In this document: in pieces, positions 13,135 to 24,100 of the stretch
How the letters are laid out: each line of letters starts with the position of its first letter
How positions within the stretch are numbered: position 1 is the first letter of the stretch
Source: Pseudevernia furfuracea
Lineage: Eukaryota > Ascomycota > Lecanoromycetes > Lecanorales > Parmeliaceae
DNA length: 64,000 nt
Direction: 5' to 3'
NCBI GenBank assembly: GCA_022315425.1
Contig: JAIUPT010000037.1
Span: forward strand, 310,001 to 374,000
Notes under the pieces: generated by a model
What the model saw: only the letters and a program-made list of their open reading frames with translations
What the model was told of the DNA's origin: nothing
Databases searched by the model: none
Made by a program: the position numbers and the translations under genes

Positions 13135-13789
13135 CTACTGTGTAGCAGCCAGTAAAGTCATAGCCAGTTGGCGGTCGATTGCATCCTGATCCTTCCTCTC
13201 CTCCAGCTCCCTTTTCACCCGATCTAGCTCAATCTTCGCGGTGGCCAGCTCCTGTTGCGCCTTCATCGCCGCCTCCTTAGCCTTCCTCGCCTCCCTCTCC
13301 TTATCCCTCATATCTGCCTGCATCATCTTCTCCCTCGCGAAGTCAGCCTTGACCCACCCATTCGCCGCCAACTCCACCCCTCGAACCCAGTGCTCCCTCT
13401 AGTAAATCTCGCCCCAACGGCTGTCCTGACCCCAGTCCCGTATGTTCGGGCGATCCATCATGTCCACCCACCACCAATTCCTCAGGCGATTCACCTCCTT
13501 TTCCAATGCGGCGATCTTCTGTTCATAGAGGGCCCGGACATGGTGAGCAGGGGGTGGGCCTGAGGTGCGAAGATGTGTCTTCTTCTTTTTCAAGGCAATT
13601 TTGACCACGTTTGCGAAGAATTGAATGGATGGATATCAACTTACTGGTAGATTTGCGGATGCCGCCGGAGCCGGTAAGGGAAGAGACAGCGGATGTAGAG
13701 AGGCACGGCGTGTTCGTTGGCAAGTTCGAAGCGACCGGGAAGAGGTGAGGAGCCTCCAAGTCGTCCTTCCAGCCAGGTGTTGCTGCCAT
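13135..13789 (-). CDS. Small coiled-coil protein, interrupted by an in-frame TAG
   Basis: Two exons: 13789-13645 and 13559-13135. The intron 13560-13644 has a GTAAGT donor and CTCAG acceptor with matching phase. After the conserved-looking Trp-rich segment WWWVDMMDRPNIRDWGQDSR the frame meets TAG at 13401-13399, then continues without break (REHWVRGVELAANGW, followed by a Lys/Glu/Ala coiled coil about 65 residues long) to a TAG at 13137. Up to the first stop the product is 101 aa; read through it is 189 codons. The part after the stop is clearly protein-like (heptad KEREARKAKEAAMKAQ), so this may be a recent nonsense mutation, a sequencing error, programmed read-through, or less likely an intron ending at the TAG (TTTACTAG), for which I find no good donor or branch. 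I do not recognise the family. The N-terminus has no clear targeting signal. Confidence 0.5.
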
Positions 13790-14958
13790 TTCGATGTTGT
13801 GGTTGACCGTAAAACGACTGTGTACAGACACTCGACCAGCGAGCTATGTTTAATTGATGAAGTGAGGAGATGGGACAAGAGTGTGCGTTGTGGGTCAGCA
13901 GTAAGATATGGTTGCGTTGATGATGTGGACAAAGCCCAAAAAAGAACGGACGAGCACTTCCCTCCCTCCATACCTGACAAATGCGAAATGTTTTGGCATA
14001 GAAGATAGGACAAAAGAGAGTTAATACAGTGTCTCAATTGAGCGAATTCTTGCTGTCTGGTGATTGGAAATTTCACTGTATACACCTCGCTTTTCTTTCG
14101 GACTCCTATCGTCAAGACGAGCGCATCAATGCCATTGGACATGGTCTCTAATGGCCCTCTAAACCTAAAATTGAACAATGCAGCTGTCACTCTCGACGCT
14201 GACGCAAATTGCAGTTTACATACTGATTTTTATATATACCCCAATTTATGCATTGAGTCGTTTGACTCCTCAGGACTGCGGCTTGCATTTGGAACGATGT
14301 GGCGGACCAAATGAAGGCGAAATGCTCAGTCTGATCCTCGTTCTAAGCATGAAACATGGACGAATGTTTTTTGTCGGGTGAGCGATGACAATCTGGTGTG
14401 CAAGAATGAGTAGAGAATCAAGAATGAAATCCCTTGCCAAGCGTCAACAGCTATGGTCGGAACTCCTGCACGTCGGGCCTGTTGGTACTTGAAACTTTTA
14501 AATCGGATGTTGAGTCAAGCCGAGACAAAATGTCATGTTTATCATTAGACCGGAGACCAAAACACAATCGATGTGATTCTTAGATTCAGCGAAGATTTCT
14601 GTTTTGATGTCAACCACGGCCACAGTCTTTATGCTGGCCAGAACCGCTATTCCAAAGAAGTGAATTACCATCTCTGCAATTCTGCAATTCATCCAGGGCT
14701 TATATTACAGGTGCAAGCCACAAGGGTGTCATGACGAGGCAGATCATCCGGCTTTGTGGGCAAATCTCAAATACAAGCCCTCGGAACCCGGATGAACAAA
14801 TGGGTAGGTAGCCACCTGGTGATGTTGCGCACATAAGCCCGGATTTGTTGTGTTGGAGGGTTAGTACCCCCCTCAGTATGAATGGAGAATTACCGCCGAA
14901 ATGCCGCCTAATGAGCTGTGCTAGCCTTCAGACCAAACAATTCGGAGTTTGGGATGAT
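13790..14958. other. Gene-poor interval
   Basis: About 1.17 kb upstream of the coiled-coil gene and downstream of the phosphatase. Several short frames occur (for example 14060-14314 plus) but none has a recognisable domain or splice partners. It contains GGTAGGTAGCCACC at 14803-14816, a 14-mer that recurs exactly at 23074-23087. Confidence 0.5.
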
Positions 14959-16569
14959 TCACTCCACTTCGACATCGCCTATTTGACCTGATCCTTCAAA
15001 ACATTGGTCCCAGAGTCCGCCAGCTTGCGCAAAGCCAAGACTCTCGACGAATCTACCAAGCATACATTTGCCAAGTGCATCGCTTCCACAACTCTCCAGG
15101 GGCAGCACTCTCCCATTCACCAGCACCCTCACCATTTCCTCTTCCTCCCCTTCACATTGCAACCTCTCAAAGTACGCCCGGGCGGCAAAAGGCACAGTCC
15201 AAGCGGCCGAATACCCATGCATTTCTTCCACAGTCATCATATGAGTCGTACTCAGAGGCAAGGTGCTGTTATACAGTCCTAGCGCTGCAAAAACGGCGGT
15301 CATGTCGCTATCATGCCCGAAGTCTGCATACATGTTCCTTCCCAAGGGGAAAGTATTGGGGTTTGCATCAAGTGTTCGATTGACACTGGTGTGATCAACT
15401 ACCGGCTTCCCGGTTAGGCGCGCAACAAGCTCATTAACGAATCCAACACCTTGCGTAGGTCCAAGCGGATTACCAGGACCATAACCGTAGTATTTGCCCA
15501 AAGATTGGTAGTAATCGTACTGCTTCCATTCCGCTTGAGTGAAGAGAGCGCAGAAAGGGGAAGGTGTGCCGGACGATGAAGCAACCGTCTCGAATGGGCA
15601 TAAGTCCATGATGAAAATCGAGTCTGTAAGGGTGAGGTTGGCGTTTGGAAGATTGGCGTTCAGACGCGCAGTGATCGATGGAGTAAAGACGGAGGCATAC
15701 GTGCTTTGAGCGGTGGACCCAATCTTAGAGGCCTCGAAAGCGGTGCAAAGCCCGTGCTCAAGGGTGTTGTTCGAACCGGCAGCCTCGCTGATGACGGTCA
15801 CGTTATACGGGTACTCCTCGTCCTTGGTTCCTCCACTTGCTGTCTTTGCACGATGGAAACCTTTGTTGAATTCGTGAGCGGAATCAATCACGCGCCGCTG
15901 GCCTGACGCTCTGACGAATGGTACGGAGATTTTGGCAAGATCTTCGTACTGAGTAAAGAAAGCCCACCCTGAGTTTACCATTTCCTGCTTTCCGAAATCG
16001 GTGAGTTGATCTGCGCCCAACGTGTAGCTGTAGTTGGCAAGGAAGGCAAAATCCCCTCGAAATATTCCCACTTTGCTTTTGATTTTTTCGATGACTTGAG
16101 AATATGCCAAAGTTTTTGACATGGTAGGATCTCGAGCCCCGTGCCTAGAAAGTACTTGTGCAAAGGTAACACGACATTGAGATGGTACATTAGAAACGAT
16201 CTCGGATGGCACTTTGAAATATGGAGAGTACTGTCCCCAAGCATGAGAAAGCTCTGGTCGACATTGGTAGCCTTCCAGAACGGAGTCACAACCCAAACTC
16301 GCTCCAGATTCTCCGGGGAATCTAGACTGTCAGAAAAAACACCAAGAGCTTCAAGGACTATGTACATACAGCAACCATAGGGCTACGAAGACTATCGCAA
16401 GTACAGCCGCTGTCATGAAGGTCGCGACTCTGGTCCGAATCCCTCGATGTTGGAAGAGTGAACGGTATCTACCCTGCCACCTTGCTGTCTTTCCGTACCC
16501 GCGAGAAAATTTTTCTGATTCTCGGCCAGAAGCCAAAAGCGACTCCACATCCTCCGGTACTGCCGCCAT
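14959..16569 (-). CDS. Membrane-anchored histidine acid phosphatase / phytase-like
   Basis: Two exons: 16569-16370 and 16321-14959; intron 16322-16369 with GTATGT donor, CTGAC branch and TAG acceptor; 520 aa. An upstream in-frame ATG at 16602 would add 11 residues, but the 16569 ATG has the better context (A at -3, G at +4). Seen: a 45-residue charged head, a single hydrophobic helix about residues 47-66 (ATFMTAAVLAIVFVALWLL), a Cys-containing lumenal start (GCDSVLEGYQC), the catalytic RHGARDP motif (nucleophile His about residue 127) and a distal HD pair in FGHDSDM (about 398). These are hallmarks of histidine acid phosphatases of the fungal 3-phytase branch, which cleave phytate or other phosphomonoesters. 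There is no clean cleavable signal, so a type II membrane anchor with an exofacial catalytic domain is inferred; several N-x-S/T sites fit secretion. Confidence 0.85.
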
Positions 16570-17192
16570 TTTATGCCTCCAGCGCAAAGGTCTTGCAGAC
16601 ATGGGGTTTAGCCATCAGCGCGTATTTTTGTCGCCAAACGAGTGCAAAAAAGGATATGCTGCCGACTTCGAAACGTCCATATCATTAGTCTGATATACTT
16701 CGAAAGTGCTTTTCCTTGACCTTGGCCTAGACCCAACACATCAGGTTGCGCCGTTGAGCTCACAATACTGGCCAGTACGGTACTACACTACGGTGACAAA
16801 GTCGTGCACATGCCAAGAATAGAGTCCAGCTGTAGGGCTGAGTATATTGGCACGGGCATCAACATCAGCGCTGTGCACACGGAGTACCCCATATGAGCGA
16901 TGTCAATGCTAAGCATACCGGCGCTTTCAGAGAAGAAGGGGAGAATATGGCACGCGTCCAGTACATGTAGAGTCCACAGATCCTCCGTAAGGAACAGGAC
17001 CAATCAGCACTGCAATGCACTTCACCAGATGGTGGCTACGAAAACTCCGTCGATGAATGATATTCAAATTGACTCATGCTAGAGCTGAGTCCATCCTGCT
17101 ATCGCTATCGCAGACTTGCCATCCTCAACAAATGCCATGCATATGTCCATCTTCGCCCACGGAACGCCTGTGCTAATGCAACTGAATCATCA
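16570..17192. other. Intergenic spacer upstream of the phosphatase
   Basis: About 620 bp between the phosphatase start and the RING-CH stop (same strand). No gene is recognised; it should include the phosphatase promoter. Confidence 0.5.
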
Positions 17193-18865
17193 TCACCTAC
17201 TTGCACCGGCTTCCTTCCCTTTCCTCGCATCATAATCGACCACCCTTCTCTTTTTGTGGTCCTGTGCCAATCTATACCTAGAGTACAGCAAGAGCGTATC
17301 CTTCAAAACAACGAACAAGCACCCTCCGACGATGCTTCTCCCAAAGCGAGACTGCAAGAAACCAGCTGGATATCGATCCCAGCGGCCCGGGGGTGTTGTC
17401 CAAGAACGAGGTAGTGCTACTTGAAGCAGAGCGCCCATGGCCGCAGAGATACCAGGGAAAACTAGAGCACCCATGATGGTTTGAGGTAGAGAGAAGAAAT
17501 TATTGACAACGAGACCCTGTACACCGTTCTGATTCTGGTGTTGGTGTAAATGCTGATGTAGGTTTGGGGCATGAGCCTGAATCCCTGCCGCGGGCTGATT
17601 CTGGTTCTGGTCCTGACCTTGAACTCGGTCTTGACCTTGATGGGCTTGGCCTTGCTCTTCTTCCGGAGCGTTACCTGCGGGCTGCCCATCTTCGTGTCCT
17701 TCCTCCTCCTCAACAATTTCGACCTGTAGATCAAGCCCGATGTCCATACCATCCTCAAACTCATTTACCTGTTCTTGATTTTGTTCATGCTCTTCTTCTC
17801 CTTCGTGATCACCAGCTCGCGGTTGGATCTGCTTAATCCAAGCCTTCTCCCTCGGCGCACAAACTCTGTCGTAGAACTCATTGTACGCCGCGCGAATATA
17901 GGGTAAGATAGCCACGGTCATTGAAGCGCTTGGTGGCCAAAGTGGGCCATCTCGTTGCGGGCCAGTCGACGCAAAATAGAATATTGGCAGGATAGGCAGG
18001 AGGTTGTCGACGTATCTGGTCCTTGCGGCTATGAGTGCAAGAGGAATAAGGGGCAAGCCAAGGGCCCATTTGCTGTTGATACCGACGGCGTTATCAATCT
18101 CTAACAAACGCTCGGCGTCCCTAGGGCCAAACAAAAGATAGATGGTGATATACCCGTGCATCCAACATCCTGTGACTATCGTTCCAGTCCTGAGCTCAGA
18201 GTCAGCTTCATTTCGTCGAGGCAAAAGCCAAGGACTAAGAAAACTTGGAAAGGGGTTAAGAGCTTTCTGCTCCCGGAACATGTCTTGCAACTCGAGAGGT
18301 CATCTGGAAAAGGAAGGATGCGTCTGAAATGTACATACAAGGTGACGAAAGTGAAGGGCAAGATGAATCGTGCTGTAACGCGCTGCACTGCTCGCACACC
18401 TTCCACAACAAGGCTACGAGGTCTAGCTATCGTGATCTTTGCTTTGCATTGCGGGCATTCTATCTTCGGAGGGCCAGAGCTCTTCCTGTTTTGTGGAGCT
18501 TCCAGGTCCGCCACAAAGTCCAGGAGGCATGACTCATGAGCTGTCAGAGAACATGGACAAGGTGACCGCCACTCAGAAGAAGTTGGAGTATCTTCTGTCT
18601 CGTCCGCAAAGCAGATCCAGCATTTTCGAGGTTCCTTATTTGATTCCGCTGTTTGTATTTTCGGCCTCACTTGTTGCTTCGGCTCAGGCTCTGGTTTGGG
18701 AGAGGATTCTGATGAGGAAGGATGGTTGAGTAGAACCGTCTGTGAGTCTTCCGAAGTCGCAGATTGAGGTATGCTTGATCTCCGGCGGTGTTGCGAGGAT
18801 GAGGCTTCAGGCGACGATCGGCGCTGTTGAGAGGACTGTTGGCGCTGAGGAGGTAGAGAAGCCAT
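17193..18865 (-). CDS. RING-CH (MARCH-type) membrane E3 ubiquitin ligase
   Basis: Two exons: 18865-18339 and 18189-17193; intron 18190-18338 (149 bp) has a GTATGT donor and GCTGAC branch before CTCAG; 507 aa. A shorter intron that would keep the segment QDMFREQK was considered, but gives a stop or wrong phase. Seen: Ser-rich N-terminus, then a C4HC3 RING-CH finger with Cys82, Cys85, Cys103, Cys105, His110, Cys113, Cys137 and Cys140, followed by hydrophobic segments (RFILPFTFVTL, TIVTGCWMHGYITIYLLFG, LGLPLIPLALIAA, and a Gly/Ala/Leu-rich one near 430). A Gln/Glu/Asn-rich acidic stretch with QDQNQNQ repeats lies at about 310-385. MARCH-type ligases ubiquitinate membrane proteins in ER, Golgi, mitochondria or vacuole; the compartment is not evident here. 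Confidence 0.8.
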
Positions 18866-19388
18866 GATGAAGTGAATAGATGACTAGAGCAATCAATGAT
18901 TGAGTCATTTGAGTGAGTGACAAGAGTGAGTGAGCGAGCTGTTTGATTCCTGTGGTTACGTAAGGCTTGGCGCGGATTAAGCTAACAGAATAATTGGATG
19001 AGGATTACCCGGCATCACCACAACGTCGAGTTTATCCCTTGGCCACCTATCACCGCATTCACTCAATACTCGTACGTGCATGGCCGCTTTAACGATTGAG
19101 ATAGGTGAGATAGGTGAGCAGGGATAGAGCGACGATAGCCAGGACCTACAATGCTAGAGAATCTGAGGCAGAGGAAGACTGGCTTATTACATTTTAATCT
19201 TTCAAGATCTTGGCAATCAGGAACAGTGTCAAAGATGAATTGTGAAAGCAAATTCGGAGGATTGACATTCAACATGAATCAAATCAATCCTTTTTTGAAC
19301 TAGAGTTCGGTTCTGAGCTACAGACCGTCGATACAGTGAGAACAAAGTCTACATTTTAGACACTGTTCCCTATAACAAGATGTCTTCG
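18866..19388. other. Intergenic spacer upstream of the RING-CH gene
   Basis: About 520 bp. No convincing exon. Contains repeated TGAGTGAG-like units around 18901-18940 in the likely RING-CH 5' leader. Confidence 0.5.
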
Positions 19389-22013
19389 CTATCTATGTAG
19401 ATTCGCGCCCTCATTCCCATACCACTCTCTCACAGCCTCCCTCACCAGTCCCCTCACGGCATCTTGCCCTCCATCCCCAGCAAAACTATCCACAAGCACC
19501 TCCTCCATCGCCTCCGCATCAACAAGCTTCACCCCTCTCTTGCGCGCCACCTCGAGCTCCTCCTCCGTCGGAAAGGTGTAGTACCGACTTTTGGCTTCAT
19601 CTTGCTCGATAGCCGGCATATTCTTGCCCCTTGCGAGATTGTCAACAGCATCCAACACCATGTCTACCCCAATCGGGTACACCTCATTCATGTAATGTAA
19701 CATGGATTTCTCGTAATCGATTGGAGCGGTGCGGACGTCGAGGACCGGGCCTGCGTCGTATGAGGAGCTTATGTGGTGGAGGCTGTAGCCGAAGCTGGGT
19801 TCCTTGTTGGCCATCATGCGAATAGCGGTCATTACACCTCGGTACGAGGGCAAGGTACCTGGATGGAGATTCAGCAGCGCGCGAGGAGCGGCGAAGTGAT
19901 CGATTATATCCTCGCCAAAGCGCTGGTAGCAGCGCAGGGAGAAGCCTGCGTCGATGTGGTGTTCCCTGAGAATATCGAGAAACGACGGATCATTTATATT
20001 CTTCACTCTTTGTACAAATATTCCGTAATGCGCTCTGATCTGATCCACAGTTAGGCATGCAGCTCCGCCCGAGGGGGAGGACCCAAGAAATGGGATGATC
20101 TGATCTTGCAGGAGTTGCCTTTCAAAGAACCCGAGTTCGCGTAACCCGGGAGACATCACTTTTTTGTTCACTTTGTCGGCAGGAAGAAAGATAAAAGGGG
20201 TGTGGCCTTGGGCGATAAGGCGCGGGACGAGCTTGCTGAGCATGAGATGTGAGAAGAGATCGCTGCCGACGAAGAAGGCGAGGTGGAGGGGACGAGGAGG
20301 AGGTAAGGCGGTTATAGAGTCGGCGATGCGGGATGCGTGGATGGCGTTGCGGTCAACCGCGTTGGTGTAGAAGTGCATGCCGCGTGTCATGGAGCCGATT
20401 ACGTGTATGTTCTTGCTGGCTAAGAGAGTGAAGAAATTGACTGAGATGCCGCCAGCGGGGTGGGGTGTGAGGATGCCTTTGGTCAGGAGACGCTTCATTA
20501 GGGGTGACTCGATCGAAGATGGGTTGTAATCTTGGCCGGCTGCCTCAATGAAGTACTTGGACTGGATATCCGCTCCAGTGGTTGCTACCGAGAAGTGGTC
20601 ACCGTCCCACCGAGTTCTGGAGGCACTTCGAACGACCCGAAGTTGGCCTTTCTCCATAAGGGCAAGAATCTTTCGGGCATTTTCGAGTGGAACGGCGTGC
20701 CGATAGTTGAACCATATGCTCATGTCGTCTCGCAGGAAAGCCTCCTTTTCCTTAAGAGTCATGCAGTTCCAATACCGCTCGATGACTGGAGTTGTTGCTT
20801 TAATGACTGATTGCCAAGACACAGCGCCATCTTCAGCACTCTTAACGTCAGCTCGAAACTCTACAAGAGGGTCCTTGGAAGCTTTAATCTTATCCCATTC
20901 ATAGTGCTTATTCCTGTCGAGGCTTTCGATCTCCTGCTTGATTGTACTGATGACCTTACCGAGAGCTCCTTTCTCAGAAGTCTCCACATCCCTTGCCAGT
21001 AAGTGCAGCATGTAACGTCGCTGAAACGGCGAAAAGATACCTTGAACTTTCGGCAGTCGGCCATTGCGAGACACAAATGTGATACGCCCCTTGTGTCCAT
21101 TCTCGGTAAGAAAAACTGCTACGTCAATAGCAGTAGGACCTGAGCCAAGAATTGAAATTGGGGCGCTAGACGGGATGACATCCAGGCGGCGAAGCGGCCA
21201 GGGAGGACTAATGAAGCCAGGAGAGCCAACTAGCTCTGAGTGGACGGTCACGGGAAAATTGCCAAGAGCTAGAACGACGTTGGGTGTCTGGATTCTTGTC
21301 CCTCGGGCTAGAATAACCTCCAGATGTTGATCAACGCGACCTAGATCGGCAGCCTCATCGTTGACCACGCGAAATGTTACTCCAAATTGCGTTGCATCCT
21401 TTGCCACACCATCCAGGACAGAGGATAGATAGACCCCGTAAATATGCCGCGGCGGAAAAGGAATCTCCTTCAGATTGGGGAAGTGAGTTCCCATCCAGCG
21501 GGTAAAATGTTCTGGGTCATCCGCGTAGATTCCCGAGATGTTCGCCTGCTGGTTGAGAATAGTGCCGACACACGCGTCAGAGTATGCAAGGCCGGGACCA
21601 ACACTCTTGCTTTTCTCAATTAAAGTGATGGATCGAAGCTTTTTGCCCTGCTTGACCCGCTCCATCAATTGAGCCACGACTGCAACACCACAAGCTCCGC
21701 CACCGATGACAACAACGTCAGTCTTCAGATATATGTCCTTCTTCTGGCTCTTCTTGACATTTTCAACGTTGATGATGCTCACTTGGGCCTCTGCTAGCTG
21801 TCTCGAGCAACGTCTGGACGAATGAAATCCGCGGCCGATCCTCCTGGACCACACTGAATACAATGATCGCTGTGCGCGTCTTGCTGGGTAGTCGATGGCA
21901 GCATTCCCTAAGAATCTAATAGCGCAGATATTGGAGAAGATCATTTTAGGCGAGCTGAAATCCGTGATAGTTTGAGAAATCTCTTTGGGGTACGCAGGCA
22001 GACGCCAGGCCAT
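19389..22013 (-). CDS. Mitochondrial fusion enzyme: FAD/NAD(P)-binding oxidoreductase + formyltransferase
   Basis: One uninterrupted 874-aa frame. Seen: residues about 24-75 form an Arg/Ser-rich, acid-poor presequence with RGFHSS, typical of fungal mitochondrial import; translation may start at the ATG at 22013 or at Met24 (21944). A first dinucleotide-binding fold starts with VVIGGGACGVA (about 101-111) and a second with LGSGPTAIDVAVFL (about 290), the pattern of the NAD_binding_9 / N-hydroxylase-like flavoenzyme group. From about residue 575 (HLAFFVGSDLFS) a formyltransferase fold begins, with NLHPGTLPSYRG (catalytic Asn and His about 713) and SSYDAGPVL (the Asp of the N-H-D triad about 753), as in methionyl-tRNA and GAR formyltransferases. 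Inference: an amine or N-hydroxylamine made or handled by the flavoenzyme part is N-formylated with 10-formyl-THF inside mitochondria. The true substrate is unknown and no biosynthetic genes adjoin it. Confidence 0.8.
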   Translation of the reverse strand: MAWRLPAYPKEISQTITDFSSPKMIFSNICAIRFLGNAAIDYPARRAQRSLYSVWSRRIGRGFHSSRRCSRQLAEAQVSIINVENVKKSQKKDIYLKTDVVVIGGGACGVAVVAQLMERVKQGKKLRSITLIEKSKSVGPGLAYSDACVGTILNQQANISGIYADDPEHFTRWMGTHFPNLKEIPFPPRHIYGVYLSSVLDGVAKDATQFGVTFRVVNDEAADLGRVDQHLEVILARGTRIQTPNVVLALGNFPVTVHSELVGSPGFISPPWPLRRLDVIPSSAPISILGSGPTAIDVAVFLTENGHKGRITFVSRNGRLPKVQGIFSPFQRRYMLHLLARDVETSEKGALGKVISTIKQEIESLDRNKHYEWDKIKASKDPLVEFRADVKSAEDGAVSWQSVIKATTPVIERYWNCMTLKEKEAFLRDDMSIWFNYRHAVPLENARKILALMEKGQLRVVRSASRTRWDGDHFSVATTGADIQSKYFIEAAGQDYNPSSIESPLMKRLLTKGILTPHPAGGISVNFFTLLASKNIHVIGSMTRGMHFYTNAVDRNAIHASRIADSITALPPPRPLHLAFFVGSDLFSHLMLSKLVPRLIAQGHTPFIFLPADKVNKKVMSPGLRELGFFERQLLQDQIIPFLGSSPSGGAACLTVDQIRAHYGIFVQRVKNINDPSFLDILREHHIDAGFSLRCYQRFGEDIIDHFAAPRALLNLHPGTLPSYRGVMTAIRMMANKEPSFGYSLHHISSSYDAGPVLDVRTAPIDYEKSMLHYMNEVYPIGVDMVLDAVDNLARGKNMPAIEQDEAKSRYYTFPTEEELEVARKRGVKLVDAEAMEEVLVDSFAGDGGQDAVRGLVREAVREWYGNEGANLHR

Positions 22014-22940
22014 GGCTGTAGGTTACTCCTTGACAAAAGAAAGACGAGAGTAGCGGTCTGCCTAGCAGTACAATCGTGAAAGGAAATCAATACGGAACGA
22101 GCAGCGAATATGCAGAAAGGGTGTTGTGCTCTGTCATTAAGGATGGAACTGTTAGGGCCCACCCGTCAAGTTTTCTTTCTTGACCGAGTGAACGGCTTAC
22201 TTGGTCAAATACTATACTTGGCCACTCTCCTTGGCTAATGGCATCAGCTTCTTCGTCAAGTGACCGGATCACCCACAAATGGCGTACTTCATGGATGGAC
22301 TACCCTCCCTTGACGACTAGTATAGCTCGTTCGGCAAGCTACCTACACTCCCACACCCTCTTGCTGAATGGAAGCTTGAGCGGTGTGGAGGGAGGGCATT
22401 CTGCAGTTACGGCCTTGTTGAATACATGACGCAACAAAGTACGCTAAAATATTATGAGCCCCAATTTGGCCCACATGGTTAGAAAGCCAAGTTGTCACTA
22501 CCAATGTAGGTACCCATTTCCCCTACCAATAAAGGGATTCTATGAGCCTCGGTCATAAAGAAATAAGGCCAAAGTAATCGGCCGAAAGCTTTTTGACTTG
22601 CAGAATTTATCAAATGTTCATAACCTCGTCTTCCTACTCGCCGCTCTCATCTTCTGAATAATTAGATTATTGAATACTGACTGAAACTGACTCGCGGACA
22701 AAAGCGCGGTCTTACCGGGATTGATCGGCTCGTATAATAACATGGTGCATTGCATGTATAAGTTGCACATGAATTAACATCGCTCATGTGGGTCGAGAAT
22801 GGTAATTATATCAAGTATAGCAGTTAGCACTCTTGACAAGGATGAGTTGTAGAACGGGTAACATTAGTACTGACTGTTGATGTTGATTGTACGGGCACTA
22901 CCGACCAAGTGAGTTTGTTCGCTGAGGGTACCATAACCGG

Positions 22941-23095
22941 CATGCATTGGTGGGTATAAGCATATAGATCTTTCGGCCGTACGAGCATGAGTAAGGTTCG
23001 GCATACATTTTCCTCACAGTCATTTCTGGGTTTTGGTGCGGCCGAAAAATCTATATTCATGGCACGGAAGTAAGGTAGGTAGCCACCAATGCATG
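22941..23095. repeat. Foldback / MITE-like imperfect inverted repeat
   Basis: The left arm starts CATGCATTGGTGG and contains TATAGATCTTTCGGCCG (about 22964-22980). The reverse complement of the right arm starts CATGCATTGGTGG (23095 inward) and contains TATAGATTTTTCGGCCG, 16 of 17 matching. Spacing between the matched blocks differs between arms. No coding content and no obvious target duplication. A MITE or decayed TIR relic is the likely reading. Confidence 0.5.
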
Positions 23096-24050
23096 GCAGC
23101 CTCAGTAAACAGTTTAATTGCTAGGTACATCCGTGCCGGACTGCCAAGAGGATAGACTTGTCGGCCGTACGAGTATCGTAGGGGATTTTATGTTGTTGAA
23201 TATGGTTCTTTTATTTTCGTGAACGTGATTGATCTTTTGAGGCACGTAGAGTCACTCGAGTGATAGAGAAGCTACGATACTGCTGGGAATTTCACAACTG
23301 AGAGATCGATCTGACAGGCATTGAGGAGAAACAGGATCCCCTCGATCACTCCCACGAGGAATTAAGGTACAGTATCACTCAGGCTCGCTTACGTAAGTAA
23401 TTCTTACCCGCATTTCGGCCCGGGCACATTTCTGCTGGCTTGGCACCAATCTTTGGCACGCTGAGGTATGAAGTCTTCTTGGTAACGAGAGCCTCAGTGC
23501 TAGAAGGAGAGAGCTAACCCAAATTCCCTTGCAGACTTTCATCCCTATCCTCGCCGTGCTCAAATGGGTCGGGCAGTTCCAAGCGTCGGATCCTGTGCCG
23601 GACCCATTTTGGGCGAGCGGAGATTATAGTGCTGGGGTGCACATACATCTTATTCTTCTGCAATGCACCCAACTAGGTGAGTAAAAATTCTGTTCTGGCT
23701 TTAGGATTTATTGACCCATTTAAAACCCGTCCCTTTGTTTTTTATAGTAAGCCATCGGTGCAATGAGAATTGTTGGCTTATCACGCAGCGGCAATCTCAA
23801 AATCACGAAGGGAGTCTTCACGTTCTCAAGTTTGGAGATTAAGAGAAGGCATCCTGTTCTGAGGCTAATTCTGGCAGTGGTGAGGATCTGAATATTGTGG
23901 GTTGAATTGGTTCCTACTGTCAGAGCGAAGAGTGAGCAAAAGAATGTTACGGCGTCTCATTCAGACTTCAAGGATCATAAGTACCACTTCCTTGAATTGG
24001 GAAAACAGATAGCAGCCGGTCCTATGCCTGGCATCTTCTCACAATCATAG

Positions 24051-24100
24051 TTCTCCCTTTCTTCCTTCCTTCCTTTCTTCCTTTCTTTCTTTTGCTTCTC
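24051..24100 (+). repeat. CT-rich microsatellite
   Basis: Fifty-base, almost pure pyrimidine run made of CTTTC/CTTCC units. Confidence 0.8.

Noticed and set aside
12679..13155. 158-codon plus-strand frame after the F-BAR gene
   Set aside because: Non-coding composition, overlaps the end of the coiled-coil gene antisense, no start context.
13401..13466. Intron removing the TAG in the coiled-coil gene (GTGGAC to TTTACTAG)
   Set aside because: Non-consensus donor, no branch site, and it would delete a conserved-looking Trp-rich segment. Kept only as a minor possibility.
13636..14190. 184-codon minus-strand frame overlapping the coiled-coil gene
   Set aside because: It overlaps exon 1 in another frame, has no domain and no splice partner; composition is not protein-like.
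18240..18290. Extra RING-CH exon coding QDMFREQKALNPF
   Set aside because: Joining it needs a poor acceptor or creates a stop; the longer intron has a GCTGAC branch and gives a continuous membrane segment.
19063..19275. 70-codon minus-strand frame downstream of the fusion enzyme
   Set aside because: No domain, weak composition, no splice context.
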